Below are positions 1-12,176 of a DNA stretch of 64,000 nucleotides, in pieces (the first letter of the stretch is position 1; the number at the start of each line of letters is the position of its first letter). Position numbers and translations under genes: made by a program. The notes under the pieces are model-generated. The model did no database searches, was not told where the DNA came from, and saw only the letters and a program-made list of their open reading frames with translations. Source of the stretch: Siphonodentalium dalli. Its lineage: Eukaryota > Mollusca > Scaphopoda > Gadilida > Siphonodentaliidae. The stretch lies in the NCBI GenBank assembly GCA_032622095.1, contig CP136066.1, positions 97,487,319 through 97,551,318 of the forward strand, read 5' to 3'.

Positions 1-437
1 ACACAAAATGCCTGGGTATGGTTTCTGAACATTGTCTCCCACTGAAAACAGTCTGATGATAACACGTTAACAACCTACTGATGAGCCTCATGTGAGCTAC
101 AATAATACATGAACGGATCCATAGCGATCTAAGGGGACCACTAGTCACACAATACGCCGTATTAAAAGTAGATTATGACAACAATGCTGATGAAAACCAA
201 CTTATACAATTAGATGAGACCCCTTAGATGGTCCCCTTAGATCGCTGATTTCTCGACTATTCGTGGCTCTTACGACAGTTGGCCAATATGGATCCGTTCA
301 TGAATTATTGTAGCTCACATGAGGCTCATCAGTAGGGTGTTAGTTACGTGTTATCAGTTACGTGTTATCATTGTGTTAAAATCAGACTGTTTTCAGCGGG
401 AGACAATGCTCAGAAACCATACCCAGGCATTTTGTGT
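1..437. mobile_element. Foldback element with long inverted arms
   Basis: The left arm begins at or before base 1 (acacaaaatgcctgggtatg) and is the inverse of the right arm ending at 437. The arms cover about 125-150 bases each and the inner ends (agcgatctaaggggacc and its inverse at ~231-246) also pair. The right arm has a duplicated gttacgtgttatca (about 343-370). No target duplication can be judged because the left border is at the window edge. Confidence 0.75.
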
Positions 438-890
438 AGTGTTTTTCTCAGATATAGAAACTAAGGGAGGGGCGAAGAAGCGTGCATCTGTTGGCACTAA
501 TACCACCCTACAGGGCTGTGAACTGTTTATTGTAATAAATATGATAATTACCTGTCCATGTAGATATTAGCTCGAAAAAATCGCGATTTGACCGCCACAG
601 CATCCGTACACTCCAACACAGTGGACATACCGGTACACCCGCCACAGCGCCGAAACGATTGGTCGGTGTGCATATGCCCTACATTAGCTACATTTAAATG
701 TAGTTGTACGTAACTCGCATTTATTGTTGGATCTCTTTGAATTTTTAGTGTTTTCACATGCATATTTTGGCCTTTTGGGTCAATTGAATTTGCATCATTT
801 GGTAGGCCTAGGCCTACATGTATTTGGTAAGTCATTCACATTTGAAAAGACGCAGGCCAAGTTTGAATTTGATCAGGTCGATGATTTTTA
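438..890. other. Intron sequence with no recognised element
   Basis: No exon, RNA gene or clear terminal repeat seen. The last ~50 bases (caggccaagtttgaatttg) resemble the interior of the Helentron-like repeats listed below. Confidence 0.5.
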
Positions 891-1130
891 TGTTTACCCA
901 TATCATGTATGGTACACATAATGCCGACTTCCGGATCAACCATCCGTCATTCGTCTGTCTGTCCGTCTGTCCATAGATGCTTGCTATCTGACTCGATAAC
1001 TCAAGTATTTTTTATCGGATTGTGTTCAAAATTTATGTGCATGTTATGATAACACACCCTTTGGTGTCATTCTGTTGACTGGTTTAGAAAATATTAACAC
1101 TTTTCTTCATTAAATAGGCATGTAAGGACT
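891..1130 (+). mobile_element. Helentron-like repeat fragment, TGTTTACCC type
   Basis: Starts tgtttacccatatcatg with a weak 5' hairpin, then CCGTCTGTCC runs and ataactcaagtattttttat. The same 5' end opens the larger element at 12177. The 3' end is not recognised. Confidence 0.6.
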
Positions 1131-1362
1131 TATCCAAGCGATCAAAGGGAAGTACTAGTAATTCTCCAGAATGTTTACTCTCATAACTCTGTATATAAGA
1201 ATCTGTATGCTATCCAATAGGCAGATATTTAATTAAATCTGTGAACTTTGAGCTAGGTTCAGCAATGAATTCTATAAACCACCTATTGATTATTCTTATA
1301 CAGTATCATTATAGGAAATGTCTTATTTTAAAATTTCCTCATTTGCATTTGGGCTGCACAGC

Positions 1363-1472
1363 CTCATAATTGGCTACGGCAATCAGCAATGTCGAAGCCA
1401 TTTGCTGAAGCAAACTGGACCTGTGGCAATGGTTGCCATAGCGAATTGCCAAAGCCAAAAAATCTGAATTGA
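1363..1472 (+). repeat. ~110-bp dispersed repeat, copy 1
   Basis: Contains ggcaatcagcaatg, cgaagccatttgctgaagca and a terminal caaatctgaatt-like end. Copies at 10848-10960 (same strand) and 17155-17275 (opposite strand). Imperfect internal dyad; no open frame. Confidence 0.75.
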
Positions 1473-1548
1473 GAGGTCTGGGCTGGGCCATGTTGGGGCT
1501 TTGTTCCGACTATAAACGACTGGCGGATTTCAGCATTGACTTGTTTAA

Positions 1549-1756
1549 CCCCTTTCAGTGCCAAGTCCGATTTTTGTATCAACCCATAATTCCTTGATCA
1601 TTTTTCAAATTTATTGATTATAATAATGTGATACATTGATGGAAAGAGCTCTAAGAGCTCTTTCCATCAATGTATCACATTATTATAATCAATAAATTTG
1701 AAAAATGATCAAGGAATTATGGGTTGATACAAGAATCGGACTTGGCACTGAAAGGG
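1549..1756. mobile_element. TTAA-flanked palindromic MITE (CTTTCAGTGCC type)
   Basis: Nearly perfect palindrome of 208 bp centred near 1652, flanked by TTAA at 1545-1548 and 1757-1760. Termini CCCCTTTCAGTGCCAAG and its inverse. TTAA duplication and CCC-type ends are piggyBac hallmarks. Relatives at 22855, 47200 and 49259. Confidence 0.85.
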
Positions 1757-1887
1757 TTAATAATCGAGTCAACATCGATTAGTCAACTATTCATTTCAAC
1801 ACTGGTCATGGATGATTTTTGACTGAGTTATGCTCCTTTTTCAACTTTAATAGAAATCAGGCCTGCAGGTTTCAAAGTTACGTGTAA

Positions 1888-3382
1888 GGCCAAAAGGAAG
1901 AATACCTGAGTTTAGGGTAACATGAGGGAAAAAAACAGGGGCGGGCGGGCGGTACTTCATTTTATTTTATTTTTTCATTTTATTTTTCACGGGGAATATT
2001 AATTATTTTAAGTATTCGTGCCTTCTAATCGTCTGCCAGTGTCACTCGTATAAAGCTTGGGACAAGTCATTGTCACACTAATCAATGTCATGGTAGCTTT
2101 AAAGTTTAATCAGTTTAATGGCGTTACAGATGTTCAATGACATGTACCGGTATACACCATGATATTAAATGATATTATATATAGAATAAGTGTCTAGTGT
2201 TGGAAATTAAACGGTTTATGTTCACGCTGAAGCTCGGATATTACAGGCCAAATCCTACGAGTGGACATATTACTGTTCAATTTCCCACACAAGACACTTA
2301 TATTTTGTTTATCCACCGACTCGAATACTAAGAAATTTTGCGAAATATTCAACTCAGAAGGTGAATTTAACAAGAGTTCCTCCATTGGAAATAGCACATA
2401 CATGCGGTAACGCCAACGTGACGTTCATAACATAATTAATATGCAAAGCGGTGGTGGCATTCACACCTGTAAAACAAAGTAAGCACCAAGAACAATATAT
2501 GTGCATTGATTACCCTATGACTGTTGCATTCGGATCATTGCGACACAGAAGATGTTGATTCATCGGGTCCGGCTTTCTGTAGAACTAATGAATATTTAAT
2601 GAGAAATAGTTCTACTAGGAAAAAATTCTACCAGGCACATAACACTCCTAATGGGTACATACTAGTAGACTCATGTTACGTCAGGCTTATAATTTTCAGG
2701 GTGGATGCGGTGAGAGGTGGATAAACTATAATAATGGAATCATTACCTCGAGACCACAGGTGTTAATCCTGCGTCAAAAGTGTCAGAATTATTTTTAATC
2801 TGACATTTTATTACTATGTCCTTTTCTGTCAGTTCAGAATCCGTGTGGTACCGGTTCACGCACGACAACATGTCTGTGCTATAGTTGACAGGCGCCATGA
2901 TGTTTCTATTCTGATTCATATGAACACATTTGTGAAGTTTAATAGCTAAAACGCAGGATCTATCCGCACACGGAAGTGTTTCCGCCATATTCAATCGCCA
3001 TGTGCAATCGGCAAAATATCCGGTTACTTTCGATTTGCTAGTTAATACATATTCCGGCCCAAGTATCGCATGTTTTCTGGTTTCCGCTTTCGAGAAATCG
3101 GCAAGGTTTGCCGAACAATGACGAGAGAATACGTTATATATATTCCCTGATACGAATATACTACAACAACAATGGCGGCACTTCCGTTTTTAGTGAATTG
3201 ACGATATTTGCAAGGAAATGGTTTACTTGTTTAAGCTAATTCCGTAGTCGCGAAATCCTAATTACAAAAAAATAAAATGAAGTCGGAGGAAATTTTTGAA
3301 AAACGATAAAATGGAATTTGGCGGCAGGTTTTGAGTAGGGGCGGGCGGGTTACCCTAAACACAGGTATTCTTCGTTTTGGCC
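1888..3382. mobile_element. Harbinger-like non-autonomous element (GGCC ends)
   Basis: Ends GGCCAAAAGGAAGAATACC and its inverse, about 40 bp, with TAA on both sides (1885-1887, 3383-3385). A 3-bp TWA duplication and GGC-rich ends fit PIF/Harbinger. The ~1.5 kb interior has no transposase frame. Related ends at 20779, 26073 and 29811. Confidence 0.75.
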
Positions 3383-3530
3383 TAACCGATTTTTCGTTTG
3401 TCTGGTTTGTGCTTAGGTAACCCATACCATAGGTTAGCAGGAGAGTTAATTACACAGACTGTCATAATCACTAAAACTGGTAATATTAACTACATGTACA
3501 GATGGGCAACTCATTGAACTACCAGTACCG

Positions 3531-5796
3531 TACTCTCGTGTGCCAAATAATCGTACATGTACGATTATTAATTTTCAATAAAAAATCTGCCCTGTACGAT
3601 CCTTATTCGCACCTGTACGATTATTAAAAATCAATGGATCTGTCGACGAAGAACTCGGCAAACTAATCAGTTTATCGTTTTTTTTCTTCATAAAGTGTGT
3701 ATATTCGCGGGACAGTCGGCCGGTTGTAAATATTTGGACACGTGGAAAAACGCTTGCATCATGTTCCGACAAAACAGCGGACGAGTCTACTTTTGTTTAC
3801 CCCACATAATTATCTCTGGTGACTCGGTAATGATTGTTGAATGTACTATGACAGGAACCACGTGGTTCGCAACAGTCGCTAACCAGTTATCCCAATGACG
3901 CAATGGAACGTTCTGCTTTTAGTGATGATATAAAGTCACTGGTTCGGGGCTCCGTGCGGGTGCAGTTAATAATTTGTGTTTAACATTGGAATTACGAAAT
4001 GATAGCCGTGTTTGAACGGCACAGAATTCAAATTAGTAATGCATGACTTTTTCTAATTCCAATAAAAAGACACAGCTTGTTAAAAGTTGCTTCCATGACT
4101 CAATTACCGCTTTGGTGATTTTACAATTTAAAACACCTCTCTTCCCGATGTCTTAATTCCCACGTTGTCTGCAGACTGTCGCGCGCGCTGTATATGTACA
4201 GTCGCGAGCAGAAATAACAAACTGGGCAGTATGCATGAAGTCCCAAACGTACCTCAAAATAACATATTTCAGCTGACAGTTGACTGTACTTTCCCATTGA
4301 ACAAAACAGGTTTTGAAATGATGAGAGGTGGTGCCTGATAACATAGATATATTTTTAATGGCCTGACCAGTAAACAGTTGCTGGAACAAACAAATACTAG
4401 TACATGTAAATAGATAAAAAAATATGGTTCAATATAACTAGTAATGTACTACATAGTAGTATTCATACTATTTCTTGGTTGGGGTGTTATTTGGATATAT
4501 TTATTTTTGGCAGAAATTCCAGACACCGGACATAGGACAAGGTGTAAATTATAATGTCAGATTGACGCTGAAATTAGTGATGATAGTTAAATTCATTCAC
4601 TGTAGGATCATACTTGGACATTGAAACGACTATGACATGAAATATCCAAATTCATATTAGTAATACGAAAAATTGATTTGAATGAAATGATAGAGATAAT
4701 AGTGCACTAGAAATCTCAGTACGAGTGTGACAATACTCAGGGGAAAACCCCGGCGTTATCACCCTGGACTATTATTCCGCCCTGTACTATTATTAATTTT
4801 GTCCCCATTTTCCGCTCTGTACTATTATTCCGCCCTGTACTATTATTACATATCTATCAACGTAATTCGCATGATCGCATGACGTTCCAGGCGTGTGATA
4901 ATTCTCAGAATCGCACTAGTGCAATCTGCCGACGGAACTATTTCATTCAGTGTTGTTAGACTCCTTACTAGTAGGACTGCCTCTCCGCATGATGCTAATT
5001 GCGGTTCGGTCCGACTTTTTTTTTTAAAGTTACGCCTCATTTTCGACTTAGAAAATTTCTCACTTTTTCGGTTTCCGGATGATATCTCAAGTTTGGATCC
5101 TTTAATTGCAAAGTCCGTTTTTTTGTAGATCAGTCATATCAAGACACAGGTTGAGTTTGAATTTGAGTTTGATCCGATGTTTTTTTCTAGAGTAATGGAC
5201 TTTTTTCGACTTAGAAAATTCAATTTTACTTCTTTATTTGTTGGTTTCCAGATGATAACTAAAGTTTGACTGTTCAATTGAAAATTCCGTTTTTGTATGA
5301 GTCGTTCATATCAAAATACAGATCAAGTTCGAATTTGAGCCTGATCCAATGATTTTTCCCAAAGTTATGGGCCTTTCGACTTTAAATTTTTTTTTTTTTA
5401 ATTTTCTGTTTTTCTGTTTGAGGGTACCTTCATGGTGTAATCGACTCCTCCTACAGTTTTGATCATAGATATTTGAAACTTCCTTTTTTTTGGATTCTAT
5501 CACACTCGACAAAAGCCATCTTAGATGTTAAGGTTGCGTTTCATTTTATACCCTTTTTTGGGCTTCAGAAACTTTCTGCAATCATTTGAACAAATATGAA
5601 CCAATATCAAAATTATTAATCCAAATTTTTCTTTAAAGTTAAAAATCTTTTTTGTTGGGTTTACGGATAATGCGGGTTGAATTTGCCACGGTGGGGGTAT
5701 GCTAGCACTCGAGTGCACACCTCTTGTTAATTTTGTCCCCATTTTCCGCCCTGTACTATTATTCCGCCCTGTACTATTATTTGGCACACAAGAGTA
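3531..5796. mobile_element. TA-flanked element, TACTCT family, copy 1
   Basis: Terminal inverted repeats of ~28 bp: tactctcgtgtgccaaataa at 3531 and its near-inverse ending agagta at 5796. The TA at each end may be the duplicated target. The interior holds repeated tgtactattattccgccc motifs at 4770-4846 and 5750-5782, and a Helentron-like repeat ending at 5728. No transposase seen. Confidence 0.7.
4980..5728 (+). mobile_element. Helentron-like repeat (3' hairpin + ACCTCTTGTT)
   Basis: Tandem-like units with cgacttagaaaatt and gatgataactcaagtttg, ending in the perfect hairpin gcactcgagtgc (5705-5716) followed by acacctcttgtt. A ~56-bp segment beside the 3' end is repeated before the element (4793-4848 and 5727-5782). 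5' end uncertain. Confidence 0.6.
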
Positions 5797-6241
5797 ATAA
5801 ATTTGATTGTCTCATTTTTGGGACTTGATTGAGCAAAAATTAAGGTGATAATTAGTTATCATGAGACCTGCATTTATAAAACTTTGGCACGATCTGTTTT
5901 TCGTTTGCGGCATTTTCGTTTAAGATAATTAACGTTCAGGTGAACTGAATGTTCATTCGCCTCAAAGTTGCATTCCTGGAAATCATAATATTTGCTTTGA
6001 CTATATGATAACTTGAGCAATCTTCAAATGAATTTAGAGCTTGATAATTGGTGTGTACTTCACCTATAGATGAGAACATGCATGTCATCGTCAAGTTTTT
6101 GCCAGAATAACTTAGAATTTAACTTCTTCATTCATAAAAAAAAAGACAACCCAAAAACCCACCTCGTTTCGGGGGACTGCAACCTTTTATTTGACTTTCC
6201 TTTTGATATTATCATTTTTCCCTTGAAAATCTAAGCTTGCT
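5797..6241. other. Intron sequence, no recognised element
   Basis: AT-rich, without open frame, terminal repeats or splice-bounded coding segment. Confidence 0.5.
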
Positions 6242-6245
6242 TTAA

Positions 6246-6480
6246 CCCTTCCATGACGGAAGCTTCCTGAATTTTTTGCGAAAACCCTGTTCTAATCATT
6301 CTCTTATATATGCAAGTCTCCCATAGGGAGCCTCGCATATATATAAGAGAATGAATTGGCCTAACAATATATACCTTGACTTTGTAAGCCTGTGCATTCT
6401 CTCATATATGCTAGGCTCCTTATGGGAGACTTGCATATATAAGAGAATGCACTGGCACATGATGTTTATTGCTGCACCGG
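6246..6480. mobile_element. TTAA-flanked twin-hairpin MITE (CCCTTCCATGAC type), 3' truncated
   Basis: TTAA at 6242-6245, then cccttccatgacggaagctt. Two ~66-bp hairpins (about 6292-6360 and 6393-6450). The right terminus expected from other copies is missing after gctgcacc. Confidence 0.75.
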
Positions 6481-6616
6481 GGTGGGGGGGAATTCCATTG
6501 AAAGTTAATAAAAGTGCAGACCCAAATAATAGTGCAGGGGGAATTCTGAGCAAAACATCATCTGTCACAAGTTAAACAAATTATTTTTATAGTAGGTCAA
6601 GTATAGGAATCAACAT

Positions 6617-7768
6617 TAGGGCCCGACGAAGCTTGGAGATTCGATTCGATTTCGAATCTTACGTTACGATTCGATTCGAAAGCAGTCGGGTGATTCGAGA
6701 TATTTCGAATTGTTAAATACAACTCCTTTATCACCGGAAAGAGACTGCATTATCAATAAAAAATGTTCATTATATCCCCAATACTTAACCCGAGTCTCTT
6801 TCCGCGACCATCCGGAACCTGCGTGGTCCAATGTGTATAGGGTAAGTTGCCCAAAATCTCACTAGTCATATATATATTGGCCTCCCAGTCCAAGCGCTGG
6901 TTACTCGTGGATCGTCGTTGCAACTCGTGCAACCTGCCGGTATAGGTCTGTGATGGTTCGCGTGTTCATCGCGATTGTACCATAATCGTAGCGCACACGG
7001 TATCCCACCACATAAAACCAGCAATGTCGCGATATAGCCAGGCCCCAGCTGCCGAAGAGAGTGAATTTCTGGTGGGAAATATTTGTATGTCGTTATCTGA
7101 CATTCTAACAAGAAAAGCCTATACTATGTTACTCAGCTCAATCAAATAATATCATATTTTTTTAATTCAAAATTAAAACGATATAAATATATTAAATACA
7201 CATTATATCGTCTCCAAATTCGACCAACATTGTTAAACATCATAATTGAATATTGTTGACCATTCAGCATTCCGACAAACAGGCCCAAGTTGGGATACTA
7301 TATATAGTTCTCTGTAATGCCGTTTGCGTATGCGCCATTCCCAAGTCATGATGCGCAATTTTGATATCGCGCATGCCTGCTGTGCACGACAGGGTGAAGC
7401 GTACATGCGCAGAAGAGTTTCCGTTTGACTCGAATCAAACCCATTGACTCCAAAGTTCCAAACTGCTGACTTTTCACGAACTTCACGCATAGTGCCAGTG
7501 GCACAAAATATGAAATGATGTTGTGCCATTCTCATATATTAAACTGTTTTAAACTGTGATTAAATATTGATCATATAATATCATAGAAATTAAGTTCAAT
7601 GAACATCCTTCGTAATCTGAGTTATTTCAATGACGTTATAAAATCATCCAACATTTGCCCCATTTTTGCTCGTACCTCCAACTGATCGGTACCGCCAATC
7701 TACTAAAGAATCTACTGAAAAGATTCGATTCGATTTCGATGTTGAAATTGCCGATTCGTCGGGCCCTA
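6617..7768. mobile_element. hAT-like element with perfect 8-bp target duplication
   Basis: Ends tagggcccgacgaa and ttcgtcgggcccta, with ATCAACAT on both sides (6609-6616, 7769-7776). Inner ends carry repeated gattcgattcga motifs in inverse orientation. 1152 bp, no transposase frame. 8-bp duplication is diagnostic of hAT. Confidence 0.88.
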
Positions 7769-7956
7769 ATCAACATAGTACTCTGGTGTCTGGAATAAAA
7801 GTGCAGTCTGGAATATAAGTGCAGGGTGGAAAAACCGACCAGAAATAATATAAGTGCAGACTGGATTATAAGTGCAGGGTGGATATTTTCATCGAAATAC
7901 AGTCTTTCACTTTACCGGTGGCATTGAATGGGTACCTGACCAAATAGAGTGGGGGT

Positions 7957-8451
7957 CAGGGTCTGCGCTGGACCAAAATTTACTTTTGCCAAATAATTTG
8001 CCAAATGAAAATATTTTTTGCCAAATTCTTTTAGAATTTGCCAAATGCTATCCCTGATAGTATCATTTTCTGCAAAATTGAGTGTTATTTTGTGGTTTAT
8101 CATACAACAACAAACCGAACAATAAAGTTGTTGAAGGGTTGCTTCATCAGAAGGGCACATTACAATAGGATTAGCTATGTAAACACCACCACCACACTAA
8201 ATACTGATAATCCGTCAACCATCGATAATAATGCTATCAGATAAACTGCATCTTAATAAAGGTGTTAACATTTCCTAAAGCTTATAAAACACCACTAATA
8301 TAATTATATTGTGATAGTTTCCTGAAATGAATGGTATTGATTATCCAATATTTTTCAACTTTCTTGAGGAATTAAAAGTGAAAGTGACTTGCCAAAACTT
8401 TTGCCAAATGTGAATTATTTTTGCCATTGGCAAGTGGCAGCGCGAACCCTG
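7957..8451. mobile_element. hAT-like MITE, perfect 8-bp duplication
   Basis: Ends cagggtctgcgctgg and the near-inverse ggcagcgcgaaccctg; GTGGGGGT on both sides (7949-7956, 8452-8459). Interior rich in ttgccaaat repeats in both orientations. A relic of the same terminus (ccagcgcggaccctg) lies near 36258-36272. Confidence 0.88.
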
Positions 8452-8554
8452 GTGGGGGTGGATACTATATACTAGTCCTAATATGCTTTTGAAAACAGAG
8501 GTTCTGTTACAAGGTGTTAATAGTAGTCAGTCCTTCCCAGGAGATGGGAGCGAT

Positions 8555-8705
8555 TGCTCTTCCACCCGTATGCACTCGCAATTTTTAATTCACGGGTGCT
8601 AAAATTTGCACGAGTTCGTCCAGAGAGTCGTCCCTCTTGTCAAAATGTTCTTGGTCACTGTAATCGTTCATTCAATATTCAAATATTTGAAGGTATATTT
8701 AGAAC
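8555..8705 (+). repeat. ~150-bp dispersed repeat, copy 1
   Basis: Matches the inverse of 15655-15805: acccgtatgcactcgcaatt, then a reach with tgtcaaaatgttcttggtca. Function unknown. Confidence 0.7.
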
Positions 8706-8867
8706 CTTTCCCATCTCAGTTAAATTATGGGCATGTGAAAGTGTAACTAGACATGGGTCTATCCCACAGACATTTTGTTTGAGCAAAACCAAACTGATCA
8801 TTATATCATGGGCGCATTTAATACACCCGTCTTCTGAATTGCGAGAGCAAATAATTAAACTCCCACC

Positions 8868-9840
8868 TAGGGCTGCACGGTATTTCGATAATATACCGTT
8901 TATTCGATATCAATTTGAATACCGAGAGAAACCGAATAGATTTTTGGACTATTCGATATACCGAGTACGTCTGTTTCCATTTCAAGGTATCGAATAAAGG
9001 TTTTTAAAAAGTTAAATTGTTGTATATACCATTGGAAATCAATGTGGCTTGTAACGAAACTCGCAAAGGGAAATAAAATGTTATGAGATATGAACCGTGT
9101 AGAGCTATATAGTGGGATATTGAATTTCGCATTTGTGTACATAATTAAGGGAAGATGGTATGGGGTTTCATTCACAGCTTGTGACAGTCAGTAGCGGCGT
9201 CTCTATTGCATATGATCCTGGGAATAAAACAAAGGGCGCCCTTAGTCTGCATTCAAAAGCTGGTGTTAACTGACTGTGACTGTTTTGAAATTACATACGT
9301 CGCACCTCATGTGCATATAAGCGTCACACGCCGCAGTAAAGCTTAAATCAACACAATACAATGGCGACTTTGAGAATGATGGCACTACATGGGCGTGACA
9401 GTGAAACAAAATTGAGTACAGCTAATGGGTTCTCTATAATACCTTGTGAAAACATATTTAACATTGGTATATATCCACCTGAAGGCTGTCCCGTAATTCA
9501 ATTGAAAATGGATATTTTTGCAAAAGTTAACACTAAGTCATTGGTGTGGACGCATTTCGGGTTAAAGTGAAATGTATTCTTGTTGGTGTGATGTTGTTAT
9601 ATAATTATGAAGTTGATGTCCATGTTAATTAAATAAAAGTACACAGTAAATATTAATATGCGTTGTTAATGCTTTCAAAATACGAAACTATGTCCCATTT
9701 GGGAAGCTACGAAGGGTAACTCTACGTTGAGAAAATGCTCAGATATTCTGACTTGGATTACTTATTCGGTATTTAGTTAGTTATTCGGTTAGTTAAAAAA
9801 TTAGTTATTCGATATGTTTTTTCATTACCGTGCAGCCCTA
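8868..9840. mobile_element. hAT-like element, perfect 8-bp duplication
   Basis: Ends tagggctgcacggta and taccgtgcagcccta; CTCCCACC on both sides (8860-8867, 9841-9848). 973 bp. Inner ends carry ttcgatat/gaataccg dyads. A 69-codon frame inside (9361-9570) is unlike transposase. Confidence 0.9.
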
Positions 9841-10461
9841 CTCCCACCCTAAATAGTAAATACCAATGTTCTTCCATGGGTAAGCTAAGTGCAGCGATTT
9901 AAAGATCTTATATACTAGTAGAGCGGCCATATATCGTAAGTTCATCACATGGCCAGTCAAGAAATTCAGCAAAGTCAATCATGTTTTTATCAAATTAATT
10001 ACATGTACTGAAGCATTGACCGAGGAGACACCGCAGGTTGCCACTTATTCCCATGTAGTTATACAAGTTCTAAAATTATTTACCTTGGTACTTATATATG
10101 CTAGATACAAATAATATAGTTATATTTATACATAATTAAGCCGCATGTGGTTATCAGATTTTAAATCCATGTTCCCACAGGTGTTTCGGAAGTCTCGTTA
10201 TTTTGTCTCAAACATGTGACTCCCGGTCAACAATATTACTAGTATATTGACACCTACAGGATTTGATAAACAACACTGGATCAAGATTTGTTGGGGGAAA
10301 AAACAAAATTGGTCTGTCAAGACCTGTCTTCCAAAATTACTACTAGTAGTACAATACACGAAATTAATTATACGTGCAGATTGGAATAAGCCTTGTGCAG
10401 GGTGGAAAATCATCTGAAATTTAATAAACGTGCATGCACGTTTATTCCAGACATGAGAGTA

Positions 10462-11051
10462 TGTGTCATGTGGTGTTTTATTAAATTTTTAAATGTTCGC
10501 ATGTATTCCATATACTTGAATATGTACATGCATTAAGTTTTAAGCTCATCATTTTGATATCAGAATCATATAGAAATCTTGAGTTTGCTGATTTCAATTT
10601 CCATAGCCTCAAAATCAATTAACGTGACGACCCAAATAAGCACTTTGCATGGGGGAAATTTCCCAAGAAAATAATAAACGTGCATGCATGTTTATTTGGA
10701 GCCCAATTGTGCATATCTTCACTTGTTTGGCATGTTTGCTATGCAATGTGTGATGAATGTTCTGCATAGGTGAAATTTTGAGTGACAGGTTGCAAACAAA
10801 TCAACCTGTCACAGGTCATCTACATGTACCTGTCACCTATGAAGTCCTCATAATTTGCTATGGCAATCAGCAATGCCGAAGCCATTTGCTGAAGCAAACT
10901 TGGCCACGATAAAGGGATGCCATAGTGTATTGCCGAAGCCAAACAATCTGAATTAAGAAGGCTGCCTGTGACGGGTAAGAAACTGGGAACATATCTAGGC
11001 CTGCGTGAAATAAACACAATATTGTAACCTATGTTCTTATTGCTATTTCAG
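10462..11051. other. End of intron before exon a, with small repeats
   Basis: Holds the ~110-bp repeat copy (10848-10960), a second aataaacgtgcatgca palindrome near 10674-10695 resembling the one at 10423-10445, and imperfect acctgtcac repeats at 10780-10830 that also occur near 25937-26025. No further exon seen. Confidence 0.5.
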
Positions 11052-11624
11052 CTTACATACGAAGCTTGACCACTGATCCTATGGATAAAGTCGTCAATCA
11101 GACGTTGGCTCTCCTTCCGTTGCTCAAGTCATCTAACTCATCTGCTAAAGCTGAGTATCTCAAAGTTATCACCGATGTTCTCAACCACTCCAAAGATAAC
11201 AGCATTTATTTCGAAGAATGTCGCCAAATTCTGTCTTATTCCCATATTCATCCCGCTATCACCAGTGAGGAGCGACGAATCAGATTCAAGCCATGGCTTG
11301 ACTGCTTTGAGGCCTCGACCAATGGGAATCAAGCAAAGATGTCTCTCTCCGGTTCGTCAAACTCCCTGGATCAGACTGAGGCGAAATTTGCTCAACTTTC
11401 ATTGGGAGGTGAAGGACAAAAGGTCGGGGGTAACATGAATGGTTGGTCTACTGTGATGAACTATAATAATAGCAACCAAAGAAGATATTTTCACGGCCAG
11501 ACACAGCCATATAATATATATAATGCAAATCAGCAGCTCATGAAGCTTAACGGACATATGCCATTGTTGAGCACATCATCAGCACCACCCGACCTACCTC
11601 CTAAATCATCAGTCTCTCCACAAG
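11052..11624 (+). CDS. SAMD4: SAMD4/Smaug exon a (N-terminal homology region)
   Basis: Opens after the acceptor tgctatttcag and closes at caag|gtacga, phase 1. It encodes about 190 residues: LALLPLLK, a stretch matching the family's conserved helical block (EYLKVITDVL, EECRQILSYSHIHPA, then a WLDCFE segment), then a Ser/Asn/Gln-rich low-complexity tail. In vertebrate SAMD4 this block follows a ~70-residue N-terminal segment that is not found upstream in the window. The reading frame stays open to the acceptor (YIRSLTTDPMDK), so the first ATG at 11081 is probably internal and not a start. If the intron is retained the frame runs to a stop at 11680. Confidence 0.95.
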
Positions 11625-12176
11625 GTACGATTATTAATTTATTAAAGGGACATAAGGTCTTCGCAGTGGAAAAGATATGAAAAACCATTTTGTTTGTAAT
11701 ACCATCATCACTAAGACATGGACATGGACTTTGTTCTTATTTTTATACCCCCGCAACAAAGTTGTGGGGGGTATACAGGAATCAGCTTGTGCTTCCGTCC
11801 GTGGACACAAATTTGTCTCGAGCTTTTCTCAGTCGTTTTTACCGGTAATCATTTTCCGTGAAACTTGGCAAAGACATTAACCATCTTGGGAACCTGTGCA
11901 CCTGTGATTATGAGGACTGTTGGACCTTTTTTTTTGCGGAGTTATCCCCCCTTTTTCGACTTAAATTTTTTTCAATACAGGGGTATACCTTTGTCTGAGC
12001 TTTTATTCCTACATTTTTTTTCAAGCTTTGCAAAGATATTTAGTACCATGGGAACCTGTGCACCTGCGATTATGAGGTCTGTCCTGCTTTGTTTGTGGAG
12101 TTATTCCCTCTTTCGACTTAGAAAATTTTCAATACAGGGGTATACCTTTGTCCGAGCTTTTATTTCTACATTTTTA

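Larger units (their letters stand above)
7779..10461. mobile_element. TA-flanked element, TACTCT family, copy 2 (host of two hAT elements)
   Basis: Left end tactctggtgtctggaataa, right end ttattccagacatgagagta. The subterminal DNA repeats (g/a)taagtgcagggtgga-type motifs at 7796-7885 and 10372-10445. Two hAT elements with intact 8-bp duplications lie inside. Confidence 0.7.

Noticed and set aside
9361-9570. 69-codon frame as hAT transposase remnant
   Set aside because: No transposase motif is visible; the element is under 1 kb and looks non-coding.
11081-11083. First ATG of exon a as the SAMD4 start codon
   Set aside because: The frame is open up to the acceptor and the family has ~70 conserved residues upstream, so an earlier exon outside the window is more likely.
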